64,000 nt of DNA. Source: Histoplasma ohiense (taxonomy: Eukaryota > Ascomycota > Eurotiomycetes > Onygenales > Ajellomycetaceae). Where the stretch lies: the NCBI GenBank assembly GCA_017607445.1, contig JAEVHH010000001.1:992001-1056000 (forward strand), written 5' to 3'. The position numbers and the translations under genes were made by a program. The notes under the pieces were generated by a model that was not told where the DNA came from, searched no databases, and saw nothing but the letters and a program-made list of their open reading frames with translations. Positions within the stretch are counted from its first letter, which is position 1; each line of letters begins with the position of its first letter. Shown piece by piece: positions 12,201 to 24,850 of this stretch.

Positions 12201-14056
12201 GACGGTCCACCCACGAGCCATACCCCGCAAGAAATGTTGTGATTGCATGCAATACTACTAGAAGTATGTAGGTTGGTGGTATCGAAGCAGAAGTTCGAGG
12301 TCACGTGGGTATCTCAATTTATCCATATATTGCGCAGGTGTCGAAGTTGGAAGTCTGACACGAGGTTCCAACAGACTCCATCCGTAATGAACGGAGATAA
12401 TTGCCCTGGTAAAACTTCATCCAGAGTTTGGGTTGTGAACCCTGGAACTTGCATATGGTCCATGGATAACCCTGCTGACATGCTGACTGCAGCAGTAGCG
12501 TGCACCTACCGAGCACGCCCCCTAGCCGAAGTCTAGCCAAGTTGGGATCATTCATTGGAGAGAAGAATGAGAGGGAAACAAGGGAAACAAGAGAAACAAT
12601 TGGGAACTTTTTCTCGGCGAAAAACAAAGCAGTGGTTAGCTTTGTTAGCAACTTGTCAAAAATTGCGCCCAAATCGACTCAGGGCCCAAGCAAGATTCTC
12701 AAAGTTTGTGATCGTGGAGGACGGGGTTATAGGAAGGCTTGAATGAAGCGCAGCCAGAATAGTCCGAAAGATATAGCGCTTTTCTCATGAACCTCTACTT
12801 CCAACTACTGCGTACCGAGCTGGCAACAAAGCGCATCGCAAAACAGGAGAGTGGGGAGCAAAAATGCACGCACCTGATGCTAGTACTTTGACCTCAATTG
12901 ATGGTTGGCTCGTGCAATCGGCACAATGCTCGACTGAATACTTGATAGTGCGGGGGGACAATATTTCGTTTCTAGCAGCGCAACAGCCAAGATATACTCC
13001 GTTCACAGTACACCGTACGCTGTAGGTCATTGTTATTAACCCTGTCCAAGTTCCGTTCTGGTTCAAGACTAACTCCATATCTATTATTAGTGCCTACACC
13101 GTTCGGTAATTCAAATGACAAACGACAGGGTGGGACATAGAGTGATTGCGTTGTAGTCTCTTGGCAAGCCCGAAATGTCAGTGGAGGATGAAGGAAAAGG
13201 AATGGCAATTGGGACGAAAATAGCCCGCTCGAGCCACGGAGACATATAAGGTTGCCATCCTCTCCTACGCAATATTTCTCATAACTATAGTTTCGGATGC
13301 TTAACTAATTTTTGTTGCTTCGACCGTTCTACGACGGACCGAAAACAAATAAATGATAAAAAGGCTGGCTCTGAACCGTTGAGCCTTGATCGCTTATTTT
13401 CGGTTTCCCGTGTCCAGACTCCGAGAACTAGACCAGATTTCCCGGAGGAAATGGTCACTGGCCAGTCCACACTTCCAAAAAGGCGATGCTACGTTTCTCC
13501 CTTGCTCTCAGCACGGGCTAACTACTGCGTGAGAAGTTAGCAACTTTAGTTCAATCTGGGACCTGGACCGTCGATCGTGCAAGAATTGACCAATGAGCAC
13601 TCCCATTACAACTGTCGCGGACAGTTAAGATAACTCACGGCATGGTGAAGCAGCCAAGACTGAGAGATGTAACGTGGAAAAGATTATGGCAGGTTTGTTT
13701 CCCCGCGAACTTGCGTGAAGCTTGGAGGTTTGAATGGCCAGGATGTGATTGGACCGTCGCCGAAGAGCTCGACTACTCCTGTTAGTTTTCGACAGACCCT
13801 TTGGCTCGATGTCCAAGCAAACGTAAAAAATTGTGACCTTCGACAGAAAGGGGTGCTGTTGGGTCATATCACCTCATATTGAACATGGATAATTGACTTG
13901 GCCAAAAATATGTAAATAGGTGTTTGCCCCTTTGTCGTCGTGCAACTGCCGCTCTCTCTTTCGACCTCCTTCGTTCCTTTCGCGTGATTCACCATAATAT
14001 TTTGAGCGTCCGCTTCAACCCCTGTTATGAGCCTTGTCCTTTTGGGACTTTGAATT
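9241..14056. other. 4.8-kb region without a confident gene
   Basis: Only short, overlapping open frames. The most coding-like part is the minus strand at about 12790-13190, listed separately. The last few hundred bases are the promoter and leader of the peptide transporter. Confidence 0.4.
12785..13190 (-). other. coding-like Cys-rich stretch, possible small unrecognised gene
   Basis: On the minus strand an open frame from 13078 to 12785 reads like a secreted Cys-rich protein (NGTWTGLITMTYSVRCTVNG, then YLGCCAARNE, then EHCADCTSQP). A possible upstream exon in another frame (CQETTTQSLYVPPC) can be joined to it in phase by a GTTTGT donor and an AATAG acceptor with a 49-bp intron, and a GTGCGT donor follows the sequence EVKVLAS. 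I could not find a convincing signal peptide, start or end, and do not know the family. It may be a relic. Confidence 0.25.
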
Positions 14057-16420
14057 ATGGCTTACAACGATGCCACAGAGAATCCGGACGTGGCCAGGAA
14101 CCCCTCGAAGGATGTGTCGGTCTCTGGGAAGGTCGATTTAAAAGAGGTGGACCATTATCTTGACGGCAATGGACCAGAGCCGACTGAGCATGAGCTTGAC
14201 ACCCTCGCTCGCGTTCCCGACAAAATCCCGTGGATCTGCTTCACCATTGCGTTTGTTGAGTTGTGTGAACGTTTCGCCTATTATGGAACGACAATCGTCT
14301 GTACGTAAATTTGGTCCGAAATGTTGGAAGTGAATAATTTTCCTTCTTGTTAGACTGACGAAAGATTCGCAGTGACCAATTTCGTCCAGCAACCACTGCC
14401 AGCCGGATCTACTACTGGAAACGACCCTAGACCCGATGGCCAGCCGGGAGGTGCGTGACTCCTTTGAGATATTCCTTGAGACTTTTTGCTAACCGTCCGT
14501 AGCTCTCGGCCAGGGACAACGAGCTTCTCAAGGAATGGTACTTTGTGCGTGGCAGCCCTACTTCCACTGAAATTGCGTCCACAGACTGCTAATACTCTAG
14601 AAAAGTCAATAAAATGTGGTCCTATTTTGCGCCCCTCTTCGGTGGTATGTATCGCACCAAGCGCGACAGCAAAGAGCTTCACAAAACTGATATCATCGAC
14701 TTTCAGGCTACCTCGCTGATTCGAAATGGGGAAAAATGAGAACGATTCAATACTCTATTGCCCTTGCCATGTTTGGACATGTCATCCTTATTATTTCCGC
14801 TCTTCCTCCCGTGGTTAAGCATCCTAACGGAGCAATGGGGTGTCTGGCAATTGGTCTTCTTATCTTCGGTGCTGGTGTTGGTGGGTTTAAGTAAGAAATA
14901 TATGCTCTATGTTAGGTGACTCCGAAATGTGGAACTGACATTTTCCAGACCTAATATCTCCCCGCTTATGGTCGAGCAACTGAAATACTCCAAGATGCGC
15001 GTCGTTGAACGGAAAGGCGTGAAGATTATTCTGGATCCCGCTCTCACTACGCAGCGTATTTTTATGTATTTCTATCTCTGCATTAACATCGGCTCTATCG
15101 TTGGCCAAGTCACCATGGTCTATGCCGAACGCTACGTTGGTTTCTGGCTTTCCTTCACTCTCCCTACTGTGATGTTCTGCATCTGCCCCCTCGTCCTTGC
15201 AGTGTTTCACAGGAAATACGTTCACTATCCACCGACCGAATCTGTCCTAGGAAACGCCGTCAAACTGATCAAGTTTGCTTGCAAAGGGAAAGTTTCCTGG
15301 AATCCCAGAAGAACGTAAGAAAGCGCCTATCCCTCTAACTGAAAAAGTCCACACCTAACTTGTACAATAGTACCCGTAACCTGGGGTCCCCAGCTTTTTG
15401 GAACGACGTGAAACCTTCCAACGTCGCGAACAAGCCCAAGTGGATGACTTTCGACGATGCTTGGGTAGATCAAGTTGCCAGAGGGACCAAAGCTTGTTTG
15501 GTGTTTGCCTATTATCCACTTTTCTGTAAGAGCAAATATGTACGCACTCTCCTCTTGCGCAGCACTGACAATAATTAGGGCTGGCATATAATCAAATCGA
15601 CGGGAATCTTACCTCCCAGGCTGCAACATTGGAGCTTCATGGTGTCCCGAACGATCTCATCAACAACCTGAATCCTCTAGGGATTGTCATCATGATCCCG
15701 ATTTTAGATTTGCTAGTTTATCCGTTCTTGCGTTTCATTAAAATTCGCTTCTCCCCACTTCGACGAATGGCAGCCGGTTTCTTTGTTGCCACTAGTGCAA
15801 TGATTTGGGCTGCTGTCGTCCAGCACTACATCTATACCAAAGGAGCTTGCGGGAAATACATGAACAAATGTGATACTCCTGCGCCAATAAACGTCTGGGT
15901 CCAGGCTGGTGCTGTAAGGGCCCCTTCATTAGAAACAAATCTTCCCAGCTATTTTGCAAAAGTACTAACCCAATCGATAGTATGTTCTTGTGGGTCTTTC
16001 CGAGATTATGGCTTCAATTACTGGCCTTGAATATGCGTATACCAAAGCACCTGCCAACATGAGAGGATTGGTTTTCGGTCAGTTTTCTACTCCTCTAATG
16101 TCATTGTTGTTGTTCTTGTTTTCAAGTATTATACAAATATATTGACATTCTCTCCCCGAATAGGTTTCTACCATTTCACCAGCGCCGTATCCGCAGCCCT
16201 CGGTCAAGCCTTCGTCTCCGTTTCTGAGGATCCTCTCCTTGTCTGGAACTACACTATTGTTGCTATTATCGCCTTCTGCGGTGGTCTCGTCTTCTGGTTC
16301 ACATTCAGGAGCCTCGACAAGAAGGAAGAACAAATGAACTTGATCCAGGAGTCTGAATACCGCGGACGAGCAAAAGCGGCCGCCAATGAGAAGGTCCTCG
16401 ATGACGAAATGAAAGCATAA
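14057..16420 (+). CDS. proton-coupled oligopeptide transporter, POT/PTR2 family
   Basis: Ten exons: 14057-14300, 14373-14450, 14503-14544, 14606-14644, 14707-14890, 14949-15314, 15371-15525, 15579-15913, 15981-16077 and 16164-16420. Phases agree throughout and give 598 residues. The POT signatures are clear: FVELCERFAYYGTT in helix 1 (the E-x-x-E-R-F type motif), FNKMWSYFAPLFGGYLADS covering the PTR2 loop after helix 2, and later GACGKYMNKC in the extended luminal loop and YVLVGLSEIMASITGLEYAY near helix 10. Family members import di- and tripeptides with protons across the plasma membrane. Exons 3 and 4 are only about 40 bp, and a GTGCGT donor at 14545 was preferred over GTACTT at 14538 because it keeps the FNKMW motif in frame. 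It converges on the alpha-glucosidase gene. Confidence 0.93.
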
Positions 16421-17482
16421 TCTGCCCAATTTCGCTTTCTTTGAATATTATTCCTGCGTTCGTACGCAATGAGCTTTCGTCTTTTGTGTTTTTAATTCTC
16501 ATCCATGCCGTGTGAGGGGAGTTGGAGACAGAAATGTGTTCAAGCAGCTGGGCCATATCCGGTTCCTACTCAGTCTGCTGCTCTGCCTATATTCAAGTAT
16601 ATATATACCCGCCTACTAAATCATATTTATCGATCTTTCCAACGCTCATTTTTAACCCGTGAAGCGAATGTGGGCATGAGCCAAAAATCCCCCCTGCATG
16701 AGTCTCAATTTTAATAAATACCTTATATAACTCGTCTTAGGCGCTCTCTTTATTCCATCGAATATATTAATATTATTGTGCCGCATGCCGAATACCACGG
16801 CTTCATCCATATATCTATTGCTCTTAGTTGTGAAGTAGAAGAGTGGCAGAAGCGTACTAGATGTTCGGCCCCTGAAAGTTTCTTCCCAGCTCTCCCCGCA
16901 CACAATTCAGCTCTGTCGCCTAGGCCAAACTGGTGAATCCATTCAACCGCAAAAACTGCTCCGCGCACATGAGAATCACCAGGCTATTTTCTGGATTGAT
17001 GCCTTTTACAGCCATGAAGCTGAAAAATAGAAAAGAAGAAAATGCAAAACAAATGCTAAGAAATGAAAATCCAAAGTAAAGTTTCAGCCGGACACGGGAA
17101 CTTGCATTGGTGGTGCCACATACCTGTGTTGCAGCAAGCCATGGCGCCACCCGCTTGGTCTGCCCCACCTCGTGCCTTTTAACTTGCTTCAACCTGTTAA
17201 CCAATGGGCCGTCATAAAATTTAGTTGTTGGGCCACCAATGCTTGGATATTCGCAGTTAATCACTGGGATTCATGTCGACTCCTACCTAACATCATGTCC
17301 TTATGAACCATTTGAGCTCCTTTACGGAAAATTTTTTGATAGAAAGATGGGACGATGGGACAAGCAACAATGTGCAGTCTATCATATTATAAGCTTATTT
17401 TTTTAGAAACCGCCAGAAATACAAACGCAAGGAGAGGCGAACATGGTATTGTTAGCCCTCCACTGACAGTTACACTCCCCAA
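16421..17482. other. convergent intergenic region
   Basis: About 1 kb between the 3' ends of the peptide transporter and the alpha-glucosidase. It is AT-rich and no gene is seen. Confidence 0.5.
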
Positions 17483-20400
17483 TCACGAAAGCTTCAATTG
17501 CGCCGGCCCCGTCAACGGCCAGTCAACTCTTGTGGAAAATACCTCAGTTTCGGCATTATATTCGTACCGAGAGCCCTCACCACCCTCCATGGTAAATTCA
17601 GCTGCCTTCCCATCATGACCAAGCACGGAGATAGACGCAATTTTCAACTGGCCAATGGCTTTGGGGTCGAACTTGCCCTCCATTTTGAATTGCCCTTTGT
17701 TATACGAAAATTTGATCTCCATTGTATGCTTCTGTTCTAGAGATTCACCATCGTCGAGGTATAGGCTTCCGGTGGCATCGCCATCAAGGCCCGGCGCAAT
17801 GATGATGTTAAAGGGTTGCTCACGGAGGGTTTTAGTTGTGTTCGCACTATTAGCTCTGAGCGGGACGATGTTTCCACCGCGGATATGGAGAGGGATGTGG
17901 GTGAAATCAACATCGTTGAGAGTGACGGATTTGCCTTCGCCGCGGACCGGTTTGCCAGTGTAGTAATCATAGAAGATATCGTCTGGCAGATAGATGTCTA
18001 CGCTCGTGGAATTCTCCTCTGTCACCGGGCTGACTAGGATGGCGTCTCCGTAGAAAAATTGAAGGTCGATCGCGAAGGTATTTGGGTCCTTAGGATAAAG
18101 GTAGAATAGCGGATTAAGGAGAGGTTCACCGGTCCTTGCCTGCCGGTTGAATGCCGTGTAAATGTAATCGAGCAGCTTGTATCTGATTTCGATCGCTTTC
18201 CGGGCGGCTTCTGCGACCAATTTCCATCGGTAGAATTCTTGGGATTTAGAGTCGATGCCGTTATGGTTGCGGTAGAACGGGCTGAATGCACCAAGCATCG
18301 CCCATCTGGAGCAAAGTTGCTCAGTTGTATTACCTGATTGCGGTAGTTAGTGAACGATATATCACCTAGACTCATTATACATTCTAGCATACCTCCAAAG
18401 CCACAAACATCACTCCCCGTCATCGGTATTTGGAAGATGGATGCAAAAGCAAGCATCTGCCCAATTGATGTCCTGTACTTTTCCCAGGTACTCAGATTAT
18501 CGCCGAGCCTGTTCTCAAAATTTTTGTCAATAGTAGTTTTCTCTTTGGATTAATCGATCTCCCTCTTTTGGTAGGATCACTATGGGATTTCACTAAATTG
18601 ATAAAAAGGGGATCCGCCCTCACCATTTGCCAACATGCTTTCCGGCACCTGCAAACGTACTACGCGTAATAACCAACGGCCTCACGGACGGTCGTCTCCT
18701 GAGCATTGCAGTACGAGATACCCGGCTCATCACTGCAATGGTAGTTAATCGCCGATCCAAAAGGTTGTAAATCGGATAGATGGGTTGAAAAGAAAGGCTT
18801 ACTGCTTCCGTAAATGTTATGTACATCGTACTCAACCCATCCATTTGCATGGACTAAATCGGTGTCCGCCGTTTTGCTGCTGATGGACCCTGCTTGATTA
18901 TTGATCTTATACGGCGGGTCTATCAGCTTGCGGTTTGGCAGGCCCATTTTATGGCCGTGTTCACCGGCTCTCTTGGCACCACTATGGAGTGGCTGGAAGG
19001 TTGATGGAAGTCCTGGAATGGGTCGCGGATTCGGTCGCACCGCAGGCGGTTCAGGAGGGAACTTGTTATCTATGGCGAACTTTTCTGGATCCTCACAAGG
19101 GTAGGTACAGAAATTGGCAGGCTCATTCATGTCAATCCATAAGCCGTCAATATCTACACCTGTTTGCGCGTCGAAAAATTGGGCAAATTCGTTCACCCAG
19201 TAGTTTTCCGTGTTAGGATGGAACCAGTCAGGGAAAGCCGTCACACCAGGCCATACGACACCTGCTCACATTAGAAAAGAGTCGGATATGATTATGATTT
19301 CGATATTTGACGCATACCTTTGTATATTGAACCATCAGCTTTTTTCAAAAAGATACCCTGCTCAGCACCCCTATTGAATGCCCCATTATCAGAATAGGCC
19401 ACGGCCGGATCAACCATTACAATATAATGTTGGTCACGCTCGTGTAAGTAGTCCACGAGCTCCCGAACTTTCTTTATCGGAAACCGCTTGGGATCTAGGG
19501 TAAAAACCTTTCGACGATCCATATAGTCAATGTCTGTCCACATTGTCTCAAGGGGAATATTCGCTTGGCTGTAGTTGTAGACCACCTCGGCGACATCAAA
19601 AATATCCCGATACCCATAGCGGCATTGATGAAACTAATTCCACGTTAATCGTGCGTTTTCCAAGGGAAATCAAATAACACTAGGATCTCATGGAATCCTA
19701 CCCCGAATCCCCAGTACGGCATCATGGTCGGCAATCCCACCACCTGAGCGTATTGAGACGCGACTTCTTTGGGAGTCGGCCCCGCGAAGAAGTAAAGGTC
19801 AATGATCCCACCTGGTTGGTGTAAGTCAAAAAACAATCCCCACCTAGTCGGCGTTGCTGCGTCACTAACCTAAAGAATTATATTCTAGATATTGACCACC
19901 CTTCTCAGTTCTGTTGATCTTGACGTCCATTCCGTTTGAGTTAAGGAGGAATACACCATGAGTACCGGATTCACCTCTGTGATCTATGTAGACGGGGTGG
20001 TCACCATACAGATTGGTCCCTGGTGGGATTCCGTATGCATCGCGATTCCACAGAGTTGCAGTATAGTTCGTGGTATTTAGACGGAAGGGATTGGTGTGTT
20101 CACCCATGCCATAGAGATTTGGGTTTGTCGGTAGTGAAGTACGGAAATTCAAATATTGCGATTGAAAAACGAGATTGGTCCCTGCTGTGTTGAAGAGAAC
20201 CTCGCCATTACCTCTTCGTGACACAGAAAAGGAAAAAGGGGCTTCCACGTAAGAAAACTTCAGTAGAGATTTGTGGTCTCCCTGTTCAGAACGTGGGCGA
20301 GGAAACACCGACTCCGGAACCTGGTAAATATCCTCATCAGGGTCATAAATTTTCACATGAAGTCGTGAATCTGCCATTCCAATACAAATCGATCAGCAGT

Positions 20401-20658
20401 TACTAACAATTATTGAGATAAGCAAACACCATGACTCTTACCGGTTTCATATTCGACTCGAAGCCTCAAGTTCTTCAAGTCTTGGCCGTAGGTATTACAT
20501 GGCTGCCCCGCGAGTTGCAAGTCCGCAATGAGAATGTTCTCTAATTCATGGACATTCGAAGCTTTGTATCCAGGACATTTATCGATTGGAAGTGGATACT
20601 GTGGAGGCCGGCAAGTGGCGCCCACAAGGCTAGGAAGAAGCAAAAAGGCGGGCTTCAT
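17483..20658 (-). CDS. secreted alpha-glucosidase, glycoside hydrolase family 31
   Basis: Eight exons on the minus strand: 20658-20442, 20370-19870, 19811-19702, 19633-19318, 19261-18803, 18732-18624, 18508-18393 and 18333-17483. The joined frame is 892 residues, normal for the fungal extracellular enzyme. A signal peptide (MKPAFLLLPSLVGATC) opens the protein. GH31 landmarks follow in order: NLYGMGEHTNPFRL, YWGFGFHQCRYGYRD, TMWTDIDYMDRRKVFTLD, the nucleophile motif GLWIDMNEPANF (Asp near residue 425) and RSTFAGAGKHVGKWLGDN with the general acid Asp near 574. The beta-rich C-terminal domain is complete. The enzyme releases glucose from the non-reducing ends of maltose and malto-oligosaccharides outside the cell. 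Intron 6, of 115 bp, is the longest. Confidence 0.95.
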
Positions 20659-22150
20659 GTTTGTAAAATTGAGGCCTGGTCAACTTTTCATCAATGAGCG
20701 TCTCGGGAAGCCGGATCAAATTTATAGATAAAGCTTCAGCTCCCCATAATTTTCTATACCGACCAAAACCCTGGCATAGAGATACGCAAGAAAGCCTGTA
20801 GAGTACAACAGTAACATCCTACGGAGATTTGCGTGCAGATTGCGCAGTTGTTCAGTTCAAATGTAGGGAAGGGCATCCGCTATTCTCGACGTATTTCGGG
20901 CAGGCTGGAGGGCCCGAGATTCAGGAGGCTAGTGACATCTCTCCTTGACGTATGCCGGCCCATTTCTTGACTTTTCGCTATGCTTGCTAACTCACTAATA
21001 CCCTGGCGTTTATTCATCCTGTCATAGCGAATTTTTGCTTTTTCTTGTTGATCAGGTTCTTGTTGTTGCAAATAAAGCTTCCTCCGGGAGTAGAAATCCG
21101 GCTAAAACCCGACACTAACACTCAGACCGTTTTAGCACTCCAGAGCACTTGCAATCCTCCAACCTGTCTTAGATCGGTTGACCCTGTTCGTCACCTAGCA
21201 TTGCTGGTTCGTTTCGCTTCGAGGAAGGAAAGTGGGAAAGAATTGTCAGATATTATGATCATTTTCAAAGCGGTAAACAAATTGTAATCCGAAGCAGTAC
21301 GGAAAATGAGGTCTGCACAATCCCTTACTCCTTTTTTATCATTCTAGAAAGGCCCTGGTATGTCTGATTTGCGCTTGGAAGAATTGGCGACAGAGGAAGA
21401 TTCCCAACAAAGAGAAAGATGTAGATATGACTTTTGAAGCTAGATAATAGAAGAGAGGATAGGTTTGATGCCTCCCACCTGCGTCTTTCTGATTCATCCG
21501 AATGATATCCTGCTTAGCTTGGCACGTCGATCCGTTTCTCTTCTGGATCCATGTCTTTGCTTCGTCTGAATATAACATTGGGCTATGAGTGAACTTGGCG
21601 GCCCAAATTGTTCAGGCTAGGAATTCCTGAGAGTAGCTCGGCGCGAAGTTACGGATATATATAGACTGAAAGGCATTGACGAAGCGGCCATGGAGGAACA
21701 ATGGTGAATTAGATTGACAGCTTTGTCATTAAATAATGGGCAACTAGTTCTTCGAGGATTGGAATGCGCTGCTGGCTTATGTATGCGAATCGAGCTTCCT
21801 GAGTTTGGTTTGCCCAACGTTATTTAATTTTGTCGGGAGGTTGGTTATAAGAGCCGCAACAATTTTCCACCCACAAATATGTAGGATAATCGATTGACGG
21901 GAGGTCAAGAAGCCCACTTACATTATTGAAGTCTGATAAATAAATATACAATTCTATCTGGTTCTCTTGGCGGATTTTGTCTCCACCTTAAATATAAACA
22001 CCCCATTGTCCCCCCTATTTACTATGACGCCGGCCCAATGCTTGAACTCTTTAGAAGCTAGCAAAAAGACATGCAGTATGTAGAAGAGTAAATATAGAGG
22101 CTCGGCTTAAAACAGAGCCTCTTACTGCGCAGAAACAGAGTTTTCTGCTT
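20659..22150. other. intergenic upstream of the alpha-glucosidase
   Basis: About 1.5 kb with no recognised gene. It carries the alpha-glucosidase promoter at its left side and the 3' flank of the octanoyltransferase gene at its right. Confidence 0.5.
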
Positions 22151-23068
22151 CTATTTCACAATTGCCTCAAGCACATCCTGCTCCTCGATATTGTAAACCT
22201 CCTCAATCCGCACTCCATCATCTGTTTGAGCACAATTGTCAACAGCCCTAATCATCCCAATCTCATTAACCTGACTGACAAATGCATTCACAAATCTCTC
22301 TGCAACCTCCATCATAGTAACATCACCAGTCTTCCCGTCAAATCTCACTCCACAACCCACCATACTTGTTGCCTCCCTTCCCTCCAATCCACATGCAACA
22401 ATTTGGCGGAAAAACCACATTGGCTCCTCTGTCACATTCAACCCAACACCATAACTACTGATATTACGGCGCAGGTGTACGCCTACTGCAGCAATCTTTT
22501 TGGACGGCAACTTGGGTCCCGATGGTGATCTTGGTTGTGACGTACACACCCAAACCCCAGGATTCATCTGGCTCAGCTCAGCCCCCTGTACCCCATAACT
22601 GGCTAAAACATCCAGGACACTCCTCTCTAGTAATTGTATATGCTGTCGTGGGCCCAGGCGTAGTCGCTGTAAATCAAGGATTGTGTATATAACTAGCTGG
22701 CCGGGGCCGTGGTATGTAGTTTGGCCACCGCGGAGGGTTGGGTGGAATTCTGCACAGGCGGGTAGGCTTGCAGCAGGGGTTAGGAGGTGGCGTATGGGGT
22801 GGAGGGGTTTGGGTAGATTGGCATTGAGAGCTTGGTGAGGATTGGTTGACGTTGCACCTGCGGGAGAGGTGGAAGAAGGTAGGTCACGGCGGCCGGTTGT
22901 ATAGACAGGGAGAGGGGTGAAGGTTAGGATTGTTGGGTCTGGAGGGGGCTGTGGGGAGGTGGCATGAAGCTTTTTGTAGGTTAGGAGGCGAGAGACAAGG
23001 ATCTGTTGGAGGTGGGAGGCGTGGGCGAAGGGGATCAGATTGGGGATGTGGAGATGGGCGAGGCGCAT
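22151..23068 (-). CDS. LIP2: lipoyl(octanoyl) transferase, mitochondrial
   Basis: An intronless gene of 305 residues on the minus strand. The first in-frame ATG at 23068 (MRLAHLHIPN) is taken as the start; the frame stays open upstream but only through non-ATG codons. LipB family motifs are present: RGGQTTYHGPGQLV, the lysine motif KIAAVGVHLRR, YGVGLNV and ACGLEGREATSM, whose Cys is the acyl-carrying nucleophile. The enzyme transfers octanoate from acyl carrier protein to lipoyl domains of pyruvate and oxoglutarate dehydrogenases and the glycine cleavage H protein in the mitochondrion. A low-complexity Pro/Ser/Thr insert lies around residues 40-85. Confidence 0.93.
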   Translation of the reverse strand: MRLAHLHIPNLIPFAHASHLQQILVSRLLTYKKLHATSPQPPPDPTILTFTPLPVYTTGRRDLPSSTSPAGATSTNPHQALNANLPKPLHPIRHLLTPAASLPACAEFHPTLRGGQTTYHGPGQLVIYTILDLQRLRLGPRQHIQLLERSVLDVLASYGVQGAELSQMNPGVWVCTSQPRSPSGPKLPSKKIAAVGVHLRRNISSYGVGLNVTEEPMWFFRQIVACGLEGREATSMVGCGVRFDGKTGDVTMMEVAERFVNAFVSQVNEIGMIRAVDNCAQTDDGVRIEEVYNIEEQDVLEAIVK

Positions 23069-24140
23069 GATAAGGCGGAAGATGAAGGAGAGGAGAAGTG
23101 ATGAGGAGCAGCTCTTGTTGAGAATTCTCTGCAATGGGATTCATTGACAATGAGTATGAGATATCAATTCAGATATATGTCTCATGGTGTACAAATACAA
23201 ATAGATTGCAGCGTCTCAATTCCCGTATTCCTCTCTCCTCCATCCCTCTGTTGAACGATCTCACGGCAAAGCTGCTGTGTTGGATAATAGTGCGGCCGAG
23301 CCGCCGCGCCAAGCCACCGCTTGACTAATCTTCTTTCTGGCGGGTTAGAAGCTTCGCTTTCACGTTCTGAGGCCATCGTCGAGGTGCTCCAGGGTTTCTC
23401 GAAACTGCTTGGTGATGATATATTGCCCCGATTGGCCTTGACGAACCAGTCCTATTCGAAGCAATGAAGAGGGACCAAGCTCTGGAAGTGGACTCCAGCA
23501 CCATTGGCAGGAAGAAAGGCCGAGACGGTGCTGAGGATGAACTACCAACTCGCAGGCAGATCTATATATGTGTGGGCATATTTGTTGTATAAGAAAACAC
23601 CACTATCATGACATACCTTTACCTGAATTTTATGAAGTCCTACTGTTGTTGTCAGCTCCCAGTTCCCGAAAATAAAATAACTGATGGATCATGGTATAAT
23701 TTGTTATCCCCAACCAACCCCAATTGACGCAGCCAGAAAGAGAGCATTTTCGTATCCGGGCACTAGCTCTCAGCCTTCGTGGAGTTATTTGATATCGGAT
23801 GATTTCACGTTATACACAATATAAGCATAGACCTTTCACCGAGGATCTCAGCTCATGAACTCCATGAACCAAGTCAAGCTCAATTACCTTAAAGAGCAAC
23901 GGCCTCAGTTGAGCATTTTACTCCCAAATATGCGCTATGTGCAGGTGTTGGGCACAAATTCGAAAGTTGTGGGTATGGTGTACGGTGTGATTCTCTTTCG
24001 CTGCCTACCATTTTGCTGAAAAGTCGCGTCGACCATAATATAAGGGAACACTCTCGAAAGTCGTCTACGATATTCAGCCCAGCTTTTCAGACACGGCACA
24101 TCCATCCCTTCTCCTGTCTCCATACTTCTTACTAATGAGA
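23069..24140. other. intergenic
   Basis: Promoter side of LIP2 followed by sequence without a recognisable gene. Exons belonging to the decayed glucosyltransferase may once have lain at its right end. Confidence 0.4.
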
Positions 24141-24147
24141 ATCTGTA

Positions 24148-24850
24148 GACACGAGCCTTCCTGTCCTACGGCTTAATATAGCTATCCAGGTTGTCGGATC
24201 TCGAGGAGATGTTCAACCAATTGTGGCCCTGGGGCAGGAGTTGAAAATTGCTTACGGCCCTCGTGTACGATTAGCGACTCATCTTACTTTCAAGCAACTT
24301 ATAGAGGAAAATGGGCTGGAGCTTTTTTTACTATTTTTTACTATCGAGTGTGCCCTCCGCGCCAGTGTCTGTGGACTGCAACTAGCCCAGGAAGATGGGA
24401 GTAATGAGGAAGTCGCATACGGCCCAGGCAATCAAAGCGAGTATCGAAGAAGCACAGCGAGCACAGGAGATAATTTCAATCACACTCATACATCTGCATA
24501 TTCTTCTCGACGGACAACATATTGCAACAAAAACAAGATCTTCTGGTTTTGTCATATCCCCAAATCTACCCCCCCAATGGGACTAGGATGAAGACGGAGA
24601 TGAAAATACCGAGCTGGAACGCACTCTCGCTGCGTCGATTCGAAGGCATGCTGGGGAGCAATTTCGTGATGAAGAGGAGCTGGAGCGTTCACGGAATAGA
24701 CGCTATGAAAGACATAATTGACAGCTCTGTTCCAAAAGAGGTGTAGGAAATGCAGCCTGAGAAGTAACTCAGCACTGAGGACCTGTGAACCCGCGTAAGG
24801 CGATTGAAGACAGCTTGAAGACAGAAGAAATGGATGTGTTAAATCCACAT
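24148..24850 (+). pseudogene. internally deleted UDP-glucose:sterol glucosyltransferase (GT28) pseudogene
   Basis: Just after an intron-like acceptor (CTGTAG), the DNA encodes the start of the GT28 N-terminal domain: LNIAIQVVGSRGDVQPIVAL, then RVRLATHLTFKQLIEENGLE. From about 24345 the homology stops and the sequence jumps into a tail rich in ubiquitin-interacting-motif-like repeats (ALRASV..LQLAQEDGSNEE in one frame, AIKASIEEAQRAQE in the next, then ELERTLAASIRRHAGEQ and AIEDSLKTEE). Several fungal GT28 proteins carry such repeats at the C terminus. The whole central catalytic part is missing and there are frame changes and stops, so it cannot make an enzyme. Confidence 0.65.

Noticed and set aside
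12016..12672. Several minus-strand frames of 63-117 codons that look partly coding
   Set aside because: They overlap in different frames, have no shared motif and could not be joined by convincing splice sites.
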